A stretch of DNA of 64,000 nucleotides from Ch128b sp964527925 (GCA_964527925.1 CAZGQO010000004.1:178249-242248); one strand, 5' to 3'. Shown: positions 46,490 to 55,404, numbered from the stretch's first letter. Program-made: numbers and translations. Notes: a model not told the origin generated them from the letters alone.

Positions 46490-47314
46490 AGCCTCTTTCT
46501 TTTGAACTGAAATGGCAAAGAGATTTTTTTTTGAAGTCAAGTACGATGAAATTATGTGCGGAGGGGGGAATGTGTATCATATTTTTATTTAAGCTTTCTC
46601 TTGCCATTTTAATTTTGAAAACTTTTTACTGAGATTTGAGAGATTAAATATTTAAAGGTCAAGAGGTGAGAGATAAATTTTTTTTCCTGTGATATTAATA
46701 CAAGAATCCTGTCATTGAATTATAATTAATCCTCTACGAGGATTTGAATTTCTGGGGTGATCATCATTTTACTACAATAATTTGACCTCTACGAGGTCGG
46801 TGAAATGATTAGCTGAATAAAATCTAAGTTTTAGAGAATAGTTTTCACAAATGATAAGAGAAAGATTGAATAAAAATAAATTTCGTAGAAGTAATATTCG
46901 TAGGGGAGGTATGTCAGTTGACGGATTTCCCCTCCGGAAATATTTTCAATTCAGAGAATGAAGTCAAAACACAAATGAGTCAGAAAATTTTGGTACTGAA
47001 AATTTTTGCTTTGGTTTGAACGTTTGAGGTCAAGGGAAATCTCGACCCTACTTTGTAGAATAATTAAATAAAATAAACTTCGTAGAAGTTGTCATTAGGT
47101 TGAAAATTTTTAGCCGCGAATTCGCGAATGAAAAAACCATAATTAATCCTCTTTGAGTATTCTTTTTCCGTGAGAACGATTGTATCTACAATAGTGTAAA
47201 CTTTGTGAGGTCGCTTAGAAAATCATATAAAAAAACTTCGTAGAAGCTTTAATTAATGTAGAAAGAGTCATACAATAAAAAACTTCCTATTGTTACAACA
47301 AGCAGAACTTAATT
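46490..47314. repeat. Intergenic block rich in interspersed repeats
   Basis: More than 800 bases without a gene. Copies of the palindromic repeat lie at 46717-46741, 46771-46799, 46881-46891, 47078-47088, 47148-47157, 47184-47211 and 47236-47264, in both orientations, with cores CCTCTACGAGG or CTTCGTAGAAG. A piece of the longer dispersed repeat (TAGCCGCGAATTCGCGAAT) is at 47111-47129. Between about 46898 and 47052 two inverted GTAGGG-containing ends bound a 150-base stretch. No transposase was found. Confidence 0.75.
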
Positions 47315-48271
47315 TCAGATTAATAGAACTCCATTATCCATAATCACAATATCATCTACCAGAACAGTTGGTTTCTTGATTAATCCATCAATGTGAATTG
47401 GTACATCTATTACACCGCCCATTGAAAGATTATTTCCAAATGCTATGTGAACTGTTCCCATAACTTTTTCATCTTCGAGAATGTGACCTGTGATTTTAGC
47501 TTTATAGTTTGTTCCGATTCCAAATTCAGCAATTGCCCTTGCATCTCTTCCAACTTTATCAAGCATTTGAGCTAACTTTTTCGCTTCACTTTTGCCAGAA
47601 AATTTTTCTGCGTAACCGTTTTTCACAAGAACCTTAACTGGATTTTTCAATATTCCTATTCCTGCAATCGAACCATCAAATACAATTACCCCATTTGTTG
47701 TTCCTTCAAGTGGAGCAAGGTAGACTTCTCCCGATGGTAAATTTCCACTTTCACCTTTATTTCGTAAAACACCAGTGCTTGGAAGAATTTTTCTTCCATC
47801 TATATTCATTTTCAAATCAGTTCCATTCTTAGAAAGTATGTGAATTTCCTTTCCGTTCTCAAGGGCATTTTTTACACTTTCTGTTAACTCAACGACTTTT
47901 TTTGCATCAGCTAAAAGGCAGCGAATCATTGTTGATTTTGTTATTCCTGGCATTGTTGCAACACGCACACCAACTTTAACCGCCTCTCTCCTTGCATTCG
48001 TGTGAGTAAGTGATCTGTAAGTTGGACAAACGACTACATCAAACTTCTTCATCAAATCAGCTATTTGTTCTGGTGGCTCTTCTCCATTTCTTTCTCTTGA
48101 TTTCATTTCAACCAGAATAGATTCTTGGCACAATTTTTTTCCAGCTTCAAAAAGAGTCATTCCAATTTCTTTTTCGACTTCATCTGTGATAACAAGAAGC
48201 GTTTCGTTCTGTTGTAAACCAAGATAATCTCTCAATGCAATCAAAGAGCTTTTAAATAATTCTTTATTCAT
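47315..48271 (-). CDS. Aminopeptidase, M29-like (AmpS/PepT family)
   Basis: A 318-residue cytoplasmic protein resembling the C-terminal catalytic part of M29 thermophilic aminopeptidases. Conserved segments: 'NLPSGEVYLAPLEGTTNGVI' (metal-binding Glu region), 'AEFGIGTNYKA', 'EKVMGTVHIAFGNN' and 'VPIHIDGLIKKPTV'. It is shorter than classical AmpS (about 410). Its ATG at 48271 overlaps the MFS transporter stop by eight bases. Being in a run with peptide transport and dipeptidase genes, a role in peptide breakdown is likely. Confidence 0.85.
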   Translation of the reverse strand: MNKELFKSSLIALRDYLGLQQNETLLVITDEVEKEIGMTLFEAGKKLCQESILVEMKSRERNGEEPPEQIADLMKKFDVVVCPTYRSLTHTNARREAVKVGVRVATMPGITKSTMIRCLLADAKKVVELTESVKNALENGKEIHILSKNGTDLKMNIDGRKILPSTGVLRNKGESGNLPSGEVYLAPLEGTTNGVIVFDGSIAGIGILKNPVKVLVKNGYAEKFSGKSEAKKLAQMLDKVGRDARAIAEFGIGTNYKAKITGHILEDEKVMGTVHIAFGNNLSMGGVIDVPIHIDGLIKKPTVLVDDIVIMDNGVLLI

Positions 48272-49607
48272 TTTTACTTACCTGTTTTTTTGAAATGATA
48301 AATTTTTCTTCTCCACTTAAAAGATAAGAAAATAACAACCCAGAGAAACCAAGAATTGAAAATATCCACATACCTGGAATATAACCATCGGGATTCTTTG
48401 CACCAGCCTGAAATAAATCATTGCTGAATCCGACTAAAAGATTAAACGCAAATAAACCAATGTCCTGAATCATTGTCATCAAGCCATAAGCAATACCTAA
48501 TTTTGAAGAATCAACTACAAGAGCAACATAGGGCCACATTACAGCAGGAATTAATGAAAACGCAATTCCCATCATAGACATCGGGATAATTAAATAAGCT
48601 GGTATTGATGTATTAATATCAAAAAAATCAAGATTGATATTTAGGTTACCACTAATTCCAAGCGGAGTTGCGAGATCAACTTTATAAGCCATTATTAAAT
48701 ATACAGGAACGATTAAGAGAGAACCGAACATCATCAACAAAGATTTCTTTTGAACTCTATCAGCAAGTAATCCAAAAAGCGGAGTGAAAATCATTGCCGA
48801 TAAAGTTAAAATGCTTGATAAATTTCCTCCAACTTCTCTTGATGTTCGATGTACATCCTGAAAAAACTTTATTGCAAATGTCTGGAATGGAAACATGGCT
48901 GAATAAAAAGTCATACACAAAGCTGTAATAAACCAGAAAGGTCTTCCAAAGTTGAAAATTTCTCTAATTACGACTTTATCCTGGTTGCCTTCTGGCGGTA
49001 ATTCAAATTTCTTTGAACTGATATAATCAATCACATAATAGATTGAAATGAAAATCAATGCAGAAATGCCAGCATAAAATGCAATCCACAGTGGATTTTG
49101 CCAATAATCATAATATGATTTTGCCCACATCGGAGAATTAAGAGCCATAAATGATCCAAGTCGTGCAAGCGTTAAATTCAAACCAAAAGCAAAAGAAAGT
49201 TCTTTTCCCTTAAACCACCGTGCAATGATTGTAGTGATTGCAACAATCATGGATTCAGCACCAAGCCCAAATATCAATCTACCTGAAGCCATTAATAATA
49301 AATCACCTTTGATTGCTGTCAGCAGAGCACCAAGCGAAATAAACGATGTGAATATTAAAACTGATTTTCTCGTACCAATTCGATCTATGATTATTCCACC
49401 AATTAAGGCCATGATAATGTTTGGAAAACTATATATGGCATTCAACAACCCTATGTTTGCATCTGAAAAGTTTAGTTGAGATTTTAGTAAATCAGCAAGT
49501 GGACTGATGCTATCATAGATATAGTAATTTCCAAACATTGCGAGACTTATAAACAGCCATACTAACCAACGAATTGATGCTGGAGGTTCTCTCTTAATCT
49601 TTTCCAA
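48264..49607 (-). CDS. Major facilitator superfamily transporter
   Basis: A 447-residue membrane protein with 12 hydrophobic segments. Start TTG at 49607, with AAGGAG seven bases upstream. The MFS loop 2-3 signature reads 'GGIIDRIGTRKSVLIF' and its repeat in the second half 'GLLADRVQKKSLLMM'. A long central cytoplasmic loop near residues 195-215. Substrate is unknown; the operon context of dipeptidase and aminopeptidase suggests organic acids, amino acids or peptides. It begins 12 bases after the PepD gene. Confidence 0.88.
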   Translation of the reverse strand: MEKIKREPPASIRWLVWLFISLAMFGNYYIYDSISPLADLLKSQLNFSDANIGLLNAIYSFPNIIMALIGGIIIDRIGTRKSVLIFTSFISLGALLTAIKGDLLLMASGRLIFGLGAESMIVAITTIIARWFKGKELSFAFGLNLTLARLGSFMALNSPMWAKSYYDYWQNPLWIAFYAGISALIFISIYYVIDYISSKKFELPPEGNQDKVVIREIFNFGRPFWFITALCMTFYSAMFPFQTFAIKFFQDVHRTSREVGGNLSSILTLSAMIFTPLFGLLADRVQKKSLLMMFGSLLIVPVYLIMAYKVDLATPLGISGNLNINLDFFDINTSIPAYLIIPMSMMGIAFSLIPAVMWPYVALVVDSSKLGIAYGLMTMIQDIGLFAFNLLVGFSNDLFQAGAKNPDGYIPGMWIFSILGFSGLLFSYLLSGEEKFIISKKQVSKNE

Positions 49608-49618
49608 ATTTTTACTCC

Positions 49619-51079
49619 TTAATTTTTCACTGGAATATTTTTCAGAACTTCAATTAAAAGATCATAAAATTTTTGAACAGTACTGATTTGAACTTTTTCA
49701 TCTGGTGAATGCGCACCCATGATCGTTGGCCCAAATGAAATCATATCCATTGAAGGATATTTTTCTTTAATAATTCCGCATTCAAGACCAGCGTGGATTG
49801 CTTTTACTTCAGGATCTTTTCCAAATTTATTTTTATACACTTCTTTCATTACTTTTAAGATTTCTGAATTTACATCTGGTTTCCAACCTGGGTAACCATC
49901 ACCATGTTTAACTTCTGCATTTGCAAGCAAGAAAACACATCTATTCATTGCAACAATATCTTCTTTTTCGCTTTCGACAGAACTTCTTTGACTAGTACCA
50001 ACTACAATTTGATCACCAAAAGTTACGGTTGCAAGATTTGTTGATGTCTCAACTAAATCAGGTAAATCTGCACTCATTTTGATCACACCATGTGGTAAAG
50101 CATAAAGTGCATTTAGCAAATTCATCTGTGTTGATTTATCAATTACAAACTCAGGCATTGAAGATAATCTTTCAAATTCAACTTTTAAGTTTGGTTCGAC
50201 AGTTGAATTTTCACTCTTAACCATTCCATTATAATAATTGACAAAACCTTCAAGCTCATCAGCTTTTGATTTATCTACTACAATCTCTGCAAAAGCTTCA
50301 CGGGGAATTGCATTGCGTTTACTTCCACCTTCAATTTTTGAAAGACGAATATTGAATTGATTCTGTAAATTCCAGAGTAATCTTGATAAAATTTTTATGG
50401 CATTTCCTCTTCCAAGATGAATATCAAGTCCGGAATGACCACCTTTCAGTCCTGTTACTTTTATTTTATATACCAATGAATTTTCTTGAGTTGAATCTTT
50501 TGAATATGAAAATCTGCCTTCTGTATCTTTACCGCCTGAACAACCAATGTAAAATGATCCATCTTCTTCTGAATCGAGATTAAGAAGAATATCTGCTTTA
50601 ACAAAACCTTGTTTTAAATTGCTCGCACCAGTTAATCCTGTTTCTTCATCAAGAGTAAACAAAAATTCTAATGGTCCGAGTTGAATATCTTTTGATTCCA
50701 TTACTGCGATTGCGGCAGCAACACCAATTCCATTATCAGCACCAAGAGTTGTTCCTCTGGCTTTCACCCAATCACCATCAACATAAGGTTGAATTGGATC
50801 ATTTTCAAAATCATGCTGAACATCACTGTTTTTTTCACAAACCATATCGAGATGTCCCTGAAGACAAACTGTCTTTAAATTTTCAAAACCTGGAGTTGCT
50901 GGTTTCCTTACAAGAATATTCCCGAATGAATCTTGTTCATATTCAAGACCAAAATTTTTAATAACACCAAGAACATACTCAACAACCTTCTGTTCCTTTT
51001 TTGATGGTCTTGGGTATTTACACAGTTGATCAAAATGTTTCCATACTAATTCTGGTTTTAATTCTGTTAACTTTGTCAT
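49619..51079 (-). CDS. pepD: Aminoacyl-histidine dipeptidase (M20C, PepD)
   Basis: A 486-residue cytosolic dizinc dipeptidase with broad Xaa-His specificity. Metal and catalytic landmarks in order: 'VCLQGHLDMV' (His and Asp), 'GTTLGADNGIGVAAAIAVME' (bridging Asp), 'FLFTLDEETGLTGA' (Glu-Glu), 'LLNLDSEEDGSFYIGCSGG', and 'IHAGLECGIIKEKYPSMDMI' then 'GAHSPDEKV' (last His). A lid domain sits between about 205 and 385. The length matches E. coli PepD (485). It follows the PqqD-like gene by one base. Confidence 0.95.
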   Translation of the reverse strand: MTKLTELKPELVWKHFDQLCKYPRPSKKEQKVVEYVLGVIKNFGLEYEQDSFGNILVRKPATPGFENLKTVCLQGHLDMVCEKNSDVQHDFENDPIQPYVDGDWVKARGTTLGADNGIGVAAAIAVMESKDIQLGPLEFLFTLDEETGLTGASNLKQGFVKADILLNLDSEEDGSFYIGCSGGKDTEGRFSYSKDSTQENSLVYKIKVTGLKGGHSGLDIHLGRGNAIKILSRLLWNLQNQFNIRLSKIEGGSKRNAIPREAFAEIVVDKSKADELEGFVNYYNGMVKSENSTVEPNLKVEFERLSSMPEFVIDKSTQMNLLNALYALPHGVIKMSADLPDLVETSTNLATVTFGDQIVVGTSQRSSVESEKEDIVAMNRCVFLLANAEVKHGDGYPGWKPDVNSEILKVMKEVYKNKFGKDPEVKAIHAGLECGIIKEKYPSMDMISFGPTIMGAHSPDEKVQISTVQKFYDLLIEVLKNIPVKN

Positions 51080-51080
51080 T

Positions 51081-51458
51081 TCAATCTCCTTTCTCTTTGT
51101 AAGAGATAAATTTGTGATGAATCATTTGTGAAATAAATTTAGATAATCTCTCTTCAATTGGTTGGATTTTTTCACCAAACTTTTCTTCAAGGATCGATGC
51201 AATCTCACCAACCGATTTCTTTCCATCAATTTCCATCCATACTGCTGAACCGATTTCATCGAGTTTAATTTTGATAAAAGGATACTTCAGATGAGGCATC
51301 AAATGTTGAACTAAAAACTTGTTAGTAAACTTGGGAATTAAGATACTTATATTCCCATTTTCTGAAATCTCTGACTCGTAATTTTTTACCAGAATGATAT
51401 CGTAAAGATTGATTTTTTTGACTTCTGTTTTTGATTTCTTAAGTAAACTTAATTTCAT
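51081..51458 (-). CDS. PqqD-family protein (RiPP recognition-like), orphan
   Basis: A 125-residue protein whose C-terminal 85 residues match the PqqD fold: 'IKIKLDEIGSAVWMEIDGKK', 'SVGEIASILEEKFGEKIQP' and 'IEERLSKFISQMIHHKFI'. PqqD proteins bind precursor peptides for radical SAM enzymes, but no radical SAM or peptide precursor gene is near. The N-terminal 40 residues ('KKINLYDIILVKNYESEISE') are not part of the usual domain. It is encoded between an OPT peptide transporter (with a terminator hairpin between) and PepD. Peptide binding is the inferred role. Confidence 0.8.
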   Translation of the reverse strand: MKLSLLKKSKTEVKKINLYDIILVKNYESEISENGNISILIPKFTNKFLVQHLMPHLKYPFIKIKLDEIGSAVWMEIDGKKSVGEIASILEEKFGEKIQPIEERLSKFISQMIHHKFISYKEKGD

Positions 51459-51489
51459 CTTATTTTAATCCAGCTTCAAACTTATAAAC

Positions 51490-51538
51490 ATTAAAAAAAT
51501 TAGTCTGCCGAAAAGACTTAAACTCTTTTCGACAGACT
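51490..51538 (-). terminator. Terminator or attenuator between the OPT and PqqD genes
   Basis: A 15-base stem (AGTCTGCCGAAAAGA at 51502-51516 with TCTTTTCGACAGACT at 51524-51538, one mismatch) and 7-base loop, followed on the minus strand by TAATTTTTTTAATG. It should end the OPT transcript; read-through would link OPT to the peptidase genes, whose first ATG is only 32 bases on. Confidence 0.85.
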
Positions 51539-51566
51539 TACAACAATTTCTATTATCAACTGTTAA

Positions 51567-53570
51567 TTACATCATTGCACTTGGTGGAGCCGGTTCATCT
51601 GGACGACCAGCATTTTTTACTGGTATTTGAACAAGTAACCACGCAATAAATAGGAATACAAGTAAACTAACAGCAAAAGTCGGTTGCTCAAAAATCTTAA
51701 ATAAAGTTATATCAAAGAATGCAAATCCAGCAAATACTAGTCCAATCAATGCTTCACCTGCAATTAATCCTGCTGCTAAAAGAACGCCAGTATTTTCAAC
51801 TCTTGCTCTTTGAGCATCGTTGAAGCTTCTTGCATTGTTTACTCGTTCAACTATTCCTTTAATTAATCCGCCAATAAAAATTGCAAAAGTTGTTTCAAGC
51901 GGCAGGTACATACCAACTGAAACAAGCATTGGACTTCTTACCTGCATCAGAATAAATCCAAATCCCATCAACATTCCAACTATTATTAAAGGCCAAGCCA
52001 TTTCACCTTTTACGATTCCCTGTGAAAGCAATGCCATAAGACTTGCCTGTGGAGCTGGTAAATTTTTCCCACCGAAACCTGTTCCACCAGTATTGATATC
52101 ACCCTGATGAAGTATTAACAATGGAATAAACATAACAGCAGCAGCCAGTCCGACACCAATAATATCACCAACCTGCATTTTCCATGGAGTTCCGCCAAGA
52201 ATGTGACCAACTTTTAAGTCTTGCAGCATCTCACCTGCCACAGCAGCAGCAACACAAACAACAGCTGCAACTCCAAGAACTGCAGCAACTCCTGTTGTAC
52301 CCTTCATTCCAAGTGCAACCATAAGAAGTGCTGCAACAAGTAATGTCGATAATGTTAAGCCGCTTATTGGATTATTACTTGAACCAATAATTCCAACCAG
52401 ATACCCCGAGACAGCCGCAAAGAAAAATCCGGCAATAATCATCACAACTGTTGCAACAAGTGCAGCAACTACATCCTGAGCAAAGTAATTATAGATAAAG
52501 AATGTAGCCACAGCTGATAATAAAATTCCTGCTACAACCCATGTAAACTTAAGATCCTGTTCTGTTCTGATCTCTACATGTTCACCAGCTGCAGCTTTTT
52601 TAACATCATTAATTGATCTTTTAATGCCTGTGATTAAACTTTTTCTCATTCTGTACAATGTAAATCCAGCACCGACAAGCATTCCGCCAATTGCAATTGG
52701 ACGAACAATAAATTTCCAGACATTGATTGACATTGATATCCAATCACCTTCTGTCGGATTTGGATTTGATGCAAAGAGAGATGGACTTAAAAAGTAAGTG
52801 ATAATTGGAACAAATAATCCCCATGCTAAAAGTCCACCGCTGAAGTTCAGTGATGCTAACTTTGGACCAATAATATAACCAACACCAATGTATGCAGGAC
52901 TAACACCAGGTGAACTTAATAAAATTCCACCCTGAGCATTTGCCTGACCTGAACCACTTAGCCCAATCGTTGTTTTTGAAAAATGTACAAACTTTTCCCA
53001 GCTTTTTGCAAAGAAATTAAATTGACCAAGTGCTTGAATTAATGCACCAATTCCCATTGCACTGAACAAAAATTTTGCACCGGTTCCTCCAGTTCTTCCA
53101 GCTTTATGAATTTCGCCTGCGGCAACTGATTCAGGAAAAGGTAATTCAACATCTTCAACCATCACTCGTCTTAACAGTGCAACAAACATTATTCCGAGAA
53201 CACCACCAACAAACATAATAACAGCTGATTCAAGATAGTATTGAGTTGTAAATTCTGGCCAGACCCCTGCAATAAAAAATGCTGGTATTGTAAATATCGC
53301 ACCAGCAGCAACTGACTCCCCAATTGAACCTACAGTTCTTGCAAAATTTTCTTCAAGGATTGAACCTTTCATTGCCCGCAAAAGCGCCATACCAATAACA
53401 GCAGCAGGATATGTAGCTGCAATTGTCATTCCTGCTTTCAAACCAAGATATGCATTTGCTGCACCAAGAACTACGCACATTATCAAACCGATGATAAGTG
53501 CTCTTACAGTAAATTCAGGAAGTGTTTTATCAGGTGGGATAAACGGAACATATTTTTTGCTTTCCGTCAT
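51567..53570 (-). CDS. OPT family oligopeptide transporter
   Basis: A 667-residue polytopic membrane protein with about 15 hydrophobic segments. Family features: 'GLKAGMTIAATYPAAVIGMA' near the N-terminus, 'VELPFPESVAAGEIHKAG', 'GSSNNPISGLTLSTLL' and 'AAAVAGEMLQDLKVGHILGG'. These are typical of the prokaryotic OPT subgroup (YsaA/EspB type) that imports short peptides or metal chelates. AAAGGAG precedes the ATG at 53570. With PepD and an aminopeptidase downstream, peptide import is the best guess. Confidence 0.92.
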   Translation of the reverse strand: MTESKKYVPFIPPDKTLPEFTVRALIIGLIMCVVLGAANAYLGLKAGMTIAATYPAAVIGMALLRAMKGSILEENFARTVGSIGESVAAGAIFTIPAFFIAGVWPEFTTQYYLESAVIMFVGGVLGIMFVALLRRVMVEDVELPFPESVAAGEIHKAGRTGGTGAKFLFSAMGIGALIQALGQFNFFAKSWEKFVHFSKTTIGLSGSGQANAQGGILLSSPGVSPAYIGVGYIIGPKLASLNFSGGLLAWGLFVPIITYFLSPSLFASNPNPTEGDWISMSINVWKFIVRPIAIGGMLVGAGFTLYRMRKSLITGIKRSINDVKKAAAGEHVEIRTEQDLKFTWVVAGILLSAVATFFIYNYFAQDVVAALVATVVMIIAGFFFAAVSGYLVGIIGSSNNPISGLTLSTLLVAALLMVALGMKGTTGVAAVLGVAAVVCVAAAVAGEMLQDLKVGHILGGTPWKMQVGDIIGVGLAAAVMFIPLLILHQGDINTGGTGFGGKNLPAPQASLMALLSQGIVKGEMAWPLIIVGMLMGFGFILMQVRSPMLVSVGMYLPLETTFAIFIGGLIKGIVERVNNARSFNDAQRARVENTGVLLAAGLIAGEALIGLVFAGFAFFDITLFKIFEQPTFAVSLLVFLFIAWLLVQIPVKNAGRPDEPAPPSAMM

Positions 53571-53898
53571 AATAGCTCCTTTATTTTTTGATGGTTATCT
53601 GTGATTGTTTTCTCTTTATTCAATTAAAAGTTTTTCAAATATATACATGAAAGAGTAGTCCTTCAAGAGTGAAATGAAATTTTAAATACTAATTTAATTT
53701 GCTGCCTGTTTATTAATAAGAAATCATACAAATTAAATTAAATGAATAATTATTAATGCAGGATTGAAAAATTAAAGAAAATGCTCTTGAAAAGATAATA
53801 ATGAATAATTACAACTTAAGTTATGGTATGATCAATCTTATTTATTGATCAGCTTTTTTTGCAATAGTTGATTAATTTATAGAACTAATTTTATAGTA
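53571..53898. other. Intergenic region with an unassigned plus-strand terminator
   Basis: A 328-base AT-rich gap with no open reading frame. At 53829-53860 TGATCAAT and ATTGATCA form a perfect 8-base stem with a 7-base loop, followed by GCTTTTTTTG on the plus strand. No plus-strand gene ends here, so it may be left over from a lost gene or serve a small RNA. Confidence 0.5.
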
Positions 53899-54687
53899 TC
53901 ATACTGCACAGCAACTTAGTTTAGTAATATCCTTCTCATTTGCAATTGCAGCAAGCTTAATTCCTTCAGATAAAGTCAAATAAGGATGAAACATTTCTTT
54001 TAGTTCTTTGACATTTATTCCGTATTTAATTGCAATAGATATTTCCATCAGCAATTCTGAACCTTCAGAAGCCAATATTCTTGCACCAATTAATTTATCT
54101 GTTTGTTTATCTCGAATTAGTTTTATAAAACCTTTTGTGTTTCTTGCTGCAAGTGCACGAGGAACATCCTTAAGTTGAATTGTCGAAACTTCATAATCAA
54201 TTTTATTTATGTATGCTTGATTCTCATTCATTCCCACGCAAGCAACCTGCGGGTCTGTAAATATAACCCACGGAAACACTGAATAATCTTTTTCCCCTGC
54301 ATTACTATTGAACATATTTTCAATTGCCAATGCCCCTTCATAAGCTGCAGAATAAACAAACAAGTATTCTCCGGTTACATCTCCAACTGCATAAATATTT
54401 GGAACATTTGTTTGAAGAAACTCATTTGTTTTGATAAAATTATTTTTATGAAGTTCAATTCCTAATTCTTCTAATCCAAAACCATTTGTGTTTCCTGTTC
54501 TGCCTGTTGCAACAAAGATGTGAGTCCCTTCAATTACTTTGTCTTCATCTTTTACTGAAGCACTAATAATTACCTTGCCATTTTTTCTGTTAACTTATTT
54601 CATTTTTGTGCCAGTTAAGATTTCTATTCCTTCATTTTCTAAATATTCTTTCAATGTTTCTGTAATATCGGGCATTTCATCAGGAGG
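53899..54687 (-). pseudogene. merA: Mercuric reductase remnant (C-terminal part of MerA)
   Basis: A gene remnant of the dihydrolipoamide-dehydrogenase-like MerA. The visible frame begins abruptly at about 54687 ('PPDEMPDITETLKEYLENEG'), with the FAD-binding and active-site CxxxxC half missing. It contains the NAD/FAD region 'GTHIFVATGRTGNTNGF' and 'NVPNIYAVGDVTGEYLFVYS', the dimerisation domain 'VFPWVIFTDPQVACVGM', and the MerA-specific C-terminal cysteine pair 'ITKLSCCAV'. A TAA at 54595-54597 interrupts it. No functional product is expected, since the redox-active cysteines and much of the enzyme are gone. Confidence 0.9.
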
Positions 54688-54739
54688 CTAATAATGCAAC
54701 TGCTATCGCACTGCTATGAAAATAATTATTTTTCTTCAT
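54680..54739 (-). pseudogene. Truncated signal-peptide gene fused to the merA remnant
   Basis: A 19-codon stub starting at ATG 54739 with AAAGGA nine bases upstream. Its translation 'MKKNNYFHSSAIAVALLAS' looks like the start of an exported protein, then hits TGA at the point where the merA frame begins. I infer that a deletion joined the start of one gene to the middle of merA. The original gene cannot be named. Confidence 0.55.
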
Positions 54740-54788
54740 AATACTTTTATTCCTTTATAAAAGAAATTTCACTTTATAGATTAATAAA

Positions 54789-54817
54789 ATGGGGTTCGGT
54801 ATTTTACCTAACCCCAT
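54789..54817 (-). terminator. Terminator after the Cys-rich peptide gene
   Basis: ATGGGGTT (54789-54796) and AACCCCAT (54810-54817) form an 8-base stem with a 13-base loop; on the minus strand it is followed by TTTTATTAA. It lies 13 bases beyond the stop of the Cys-rich peptide. Confidence 0.7.
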
Positions 54818-54830
54818 CAAAATTGTTCAA

Positions 54831-54983
54831 CTATTTGCAGCAAGCGAGATATTCTGGGCAAACCGGAGTTCCTCTAAGAGGGCAATCCGAATTGTTTGCC
54901 TTGGCACTCTTCCCAGTAAAGGCAAAGGAACTCACTGTTATTACCAATACTCCCAGTATTAAAACGAGTATTCTTTTCATCAT
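54831..54983 (-). CDS. Small exported Cys-rich peptide of the mercury locus
   Basis: A 50-residue peptide starting at ATG 54983 (a second ATG follows directly) with AGGAGG seven to eight bases upstream. A signal peptide (about 1-29, 'ILVLILGVLVITVSSFAFTG') precedes a mature part with four cysteines: 'NNSDCPLRGTPVCPEYLACC' then K. It overlaps the extended merR frame on the same strand. The CP..CP..CC pattern suggests metal binding, perhaps mercury or zinc. Similar short Cys-rich proteins lie in mercury clusters of Bacteroidota; that is recalled, not checked. It appears intact although its neighbours are broken. Confidence 0.7.
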   Translation of the reverse strand: MMKRILVLILGVLVITVSSFAFTGKSAKANNSDCPLRGTPVCPEYLACCK

Positions 54984-55404
54984 ATTTCACCTCCTTTCGG
55001 TTTTTTTGTGTTATAGCTTCGAGAATTGGACATTCATCGGTCGATATTTCTTCATTCACATATCGATGAATTAATTTAATAATCACACTTCTAATTCTTT
55101 TTAAATCATTTATCTTATTATCTATATCCTGCAATTTATGTTCTGTCAAAAGCTTGACATCTCTGCATTTTGCTTAAGAATCAATCCGTAATTCGAGTAA
55201 TTCTTTAATTTCTTTAAGAGTGAAACCAAGTTCTTTTGCTCGCTTAATAAACATAAAACGTTTCAAATCTATTGCATCATAAACTCTGTAATGTGATTCT
55301 CTTCTTTTCGGTTTTGGGAGTAGTTTAATTCTTTCATAATAACAGATAGTTTCAACATTTATACCTACTTGTTTTGCTATCTGTCCAATAAAATATTCTG
55401 CCAT
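54874..55404 (-). pseudogene. merR: Mercury-type MerR regulator, split by a nonsense codon
   Basis: Starts at ATG 55404 with AAGGAA upstream. The DNA-binding half is intact: 'FIGQIAKQVGINVETICYYE', 'RIKLLPKPKRRESHYRVYD' and 'RFMFIKRAKELGFTLKEIKE'. A TAA at 55174-55176 (probably from CAA) interrupts it, and the frame continues 'AKCRDVKLLTEHKLQDIDNK' to 'ISTDECPILEAI'. Hg-sensing MerR has three cysteines; here the ones in AKC and DECPIL are kept but the one nine residues before the latter is Val. The frame then runs into the small peptide gene, suggesting a lost stop or a frameshift near its end. A truncated protein might still bind DNA but could not sense metal. Confidence 0.85.

Noticed and set aside
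41073..47314. CRISPR array suggested by repeated palindromic units
   Set aside because: Copies vary in sequence, spacing and orientation, have no uniform spacers, and no cas gene is near.
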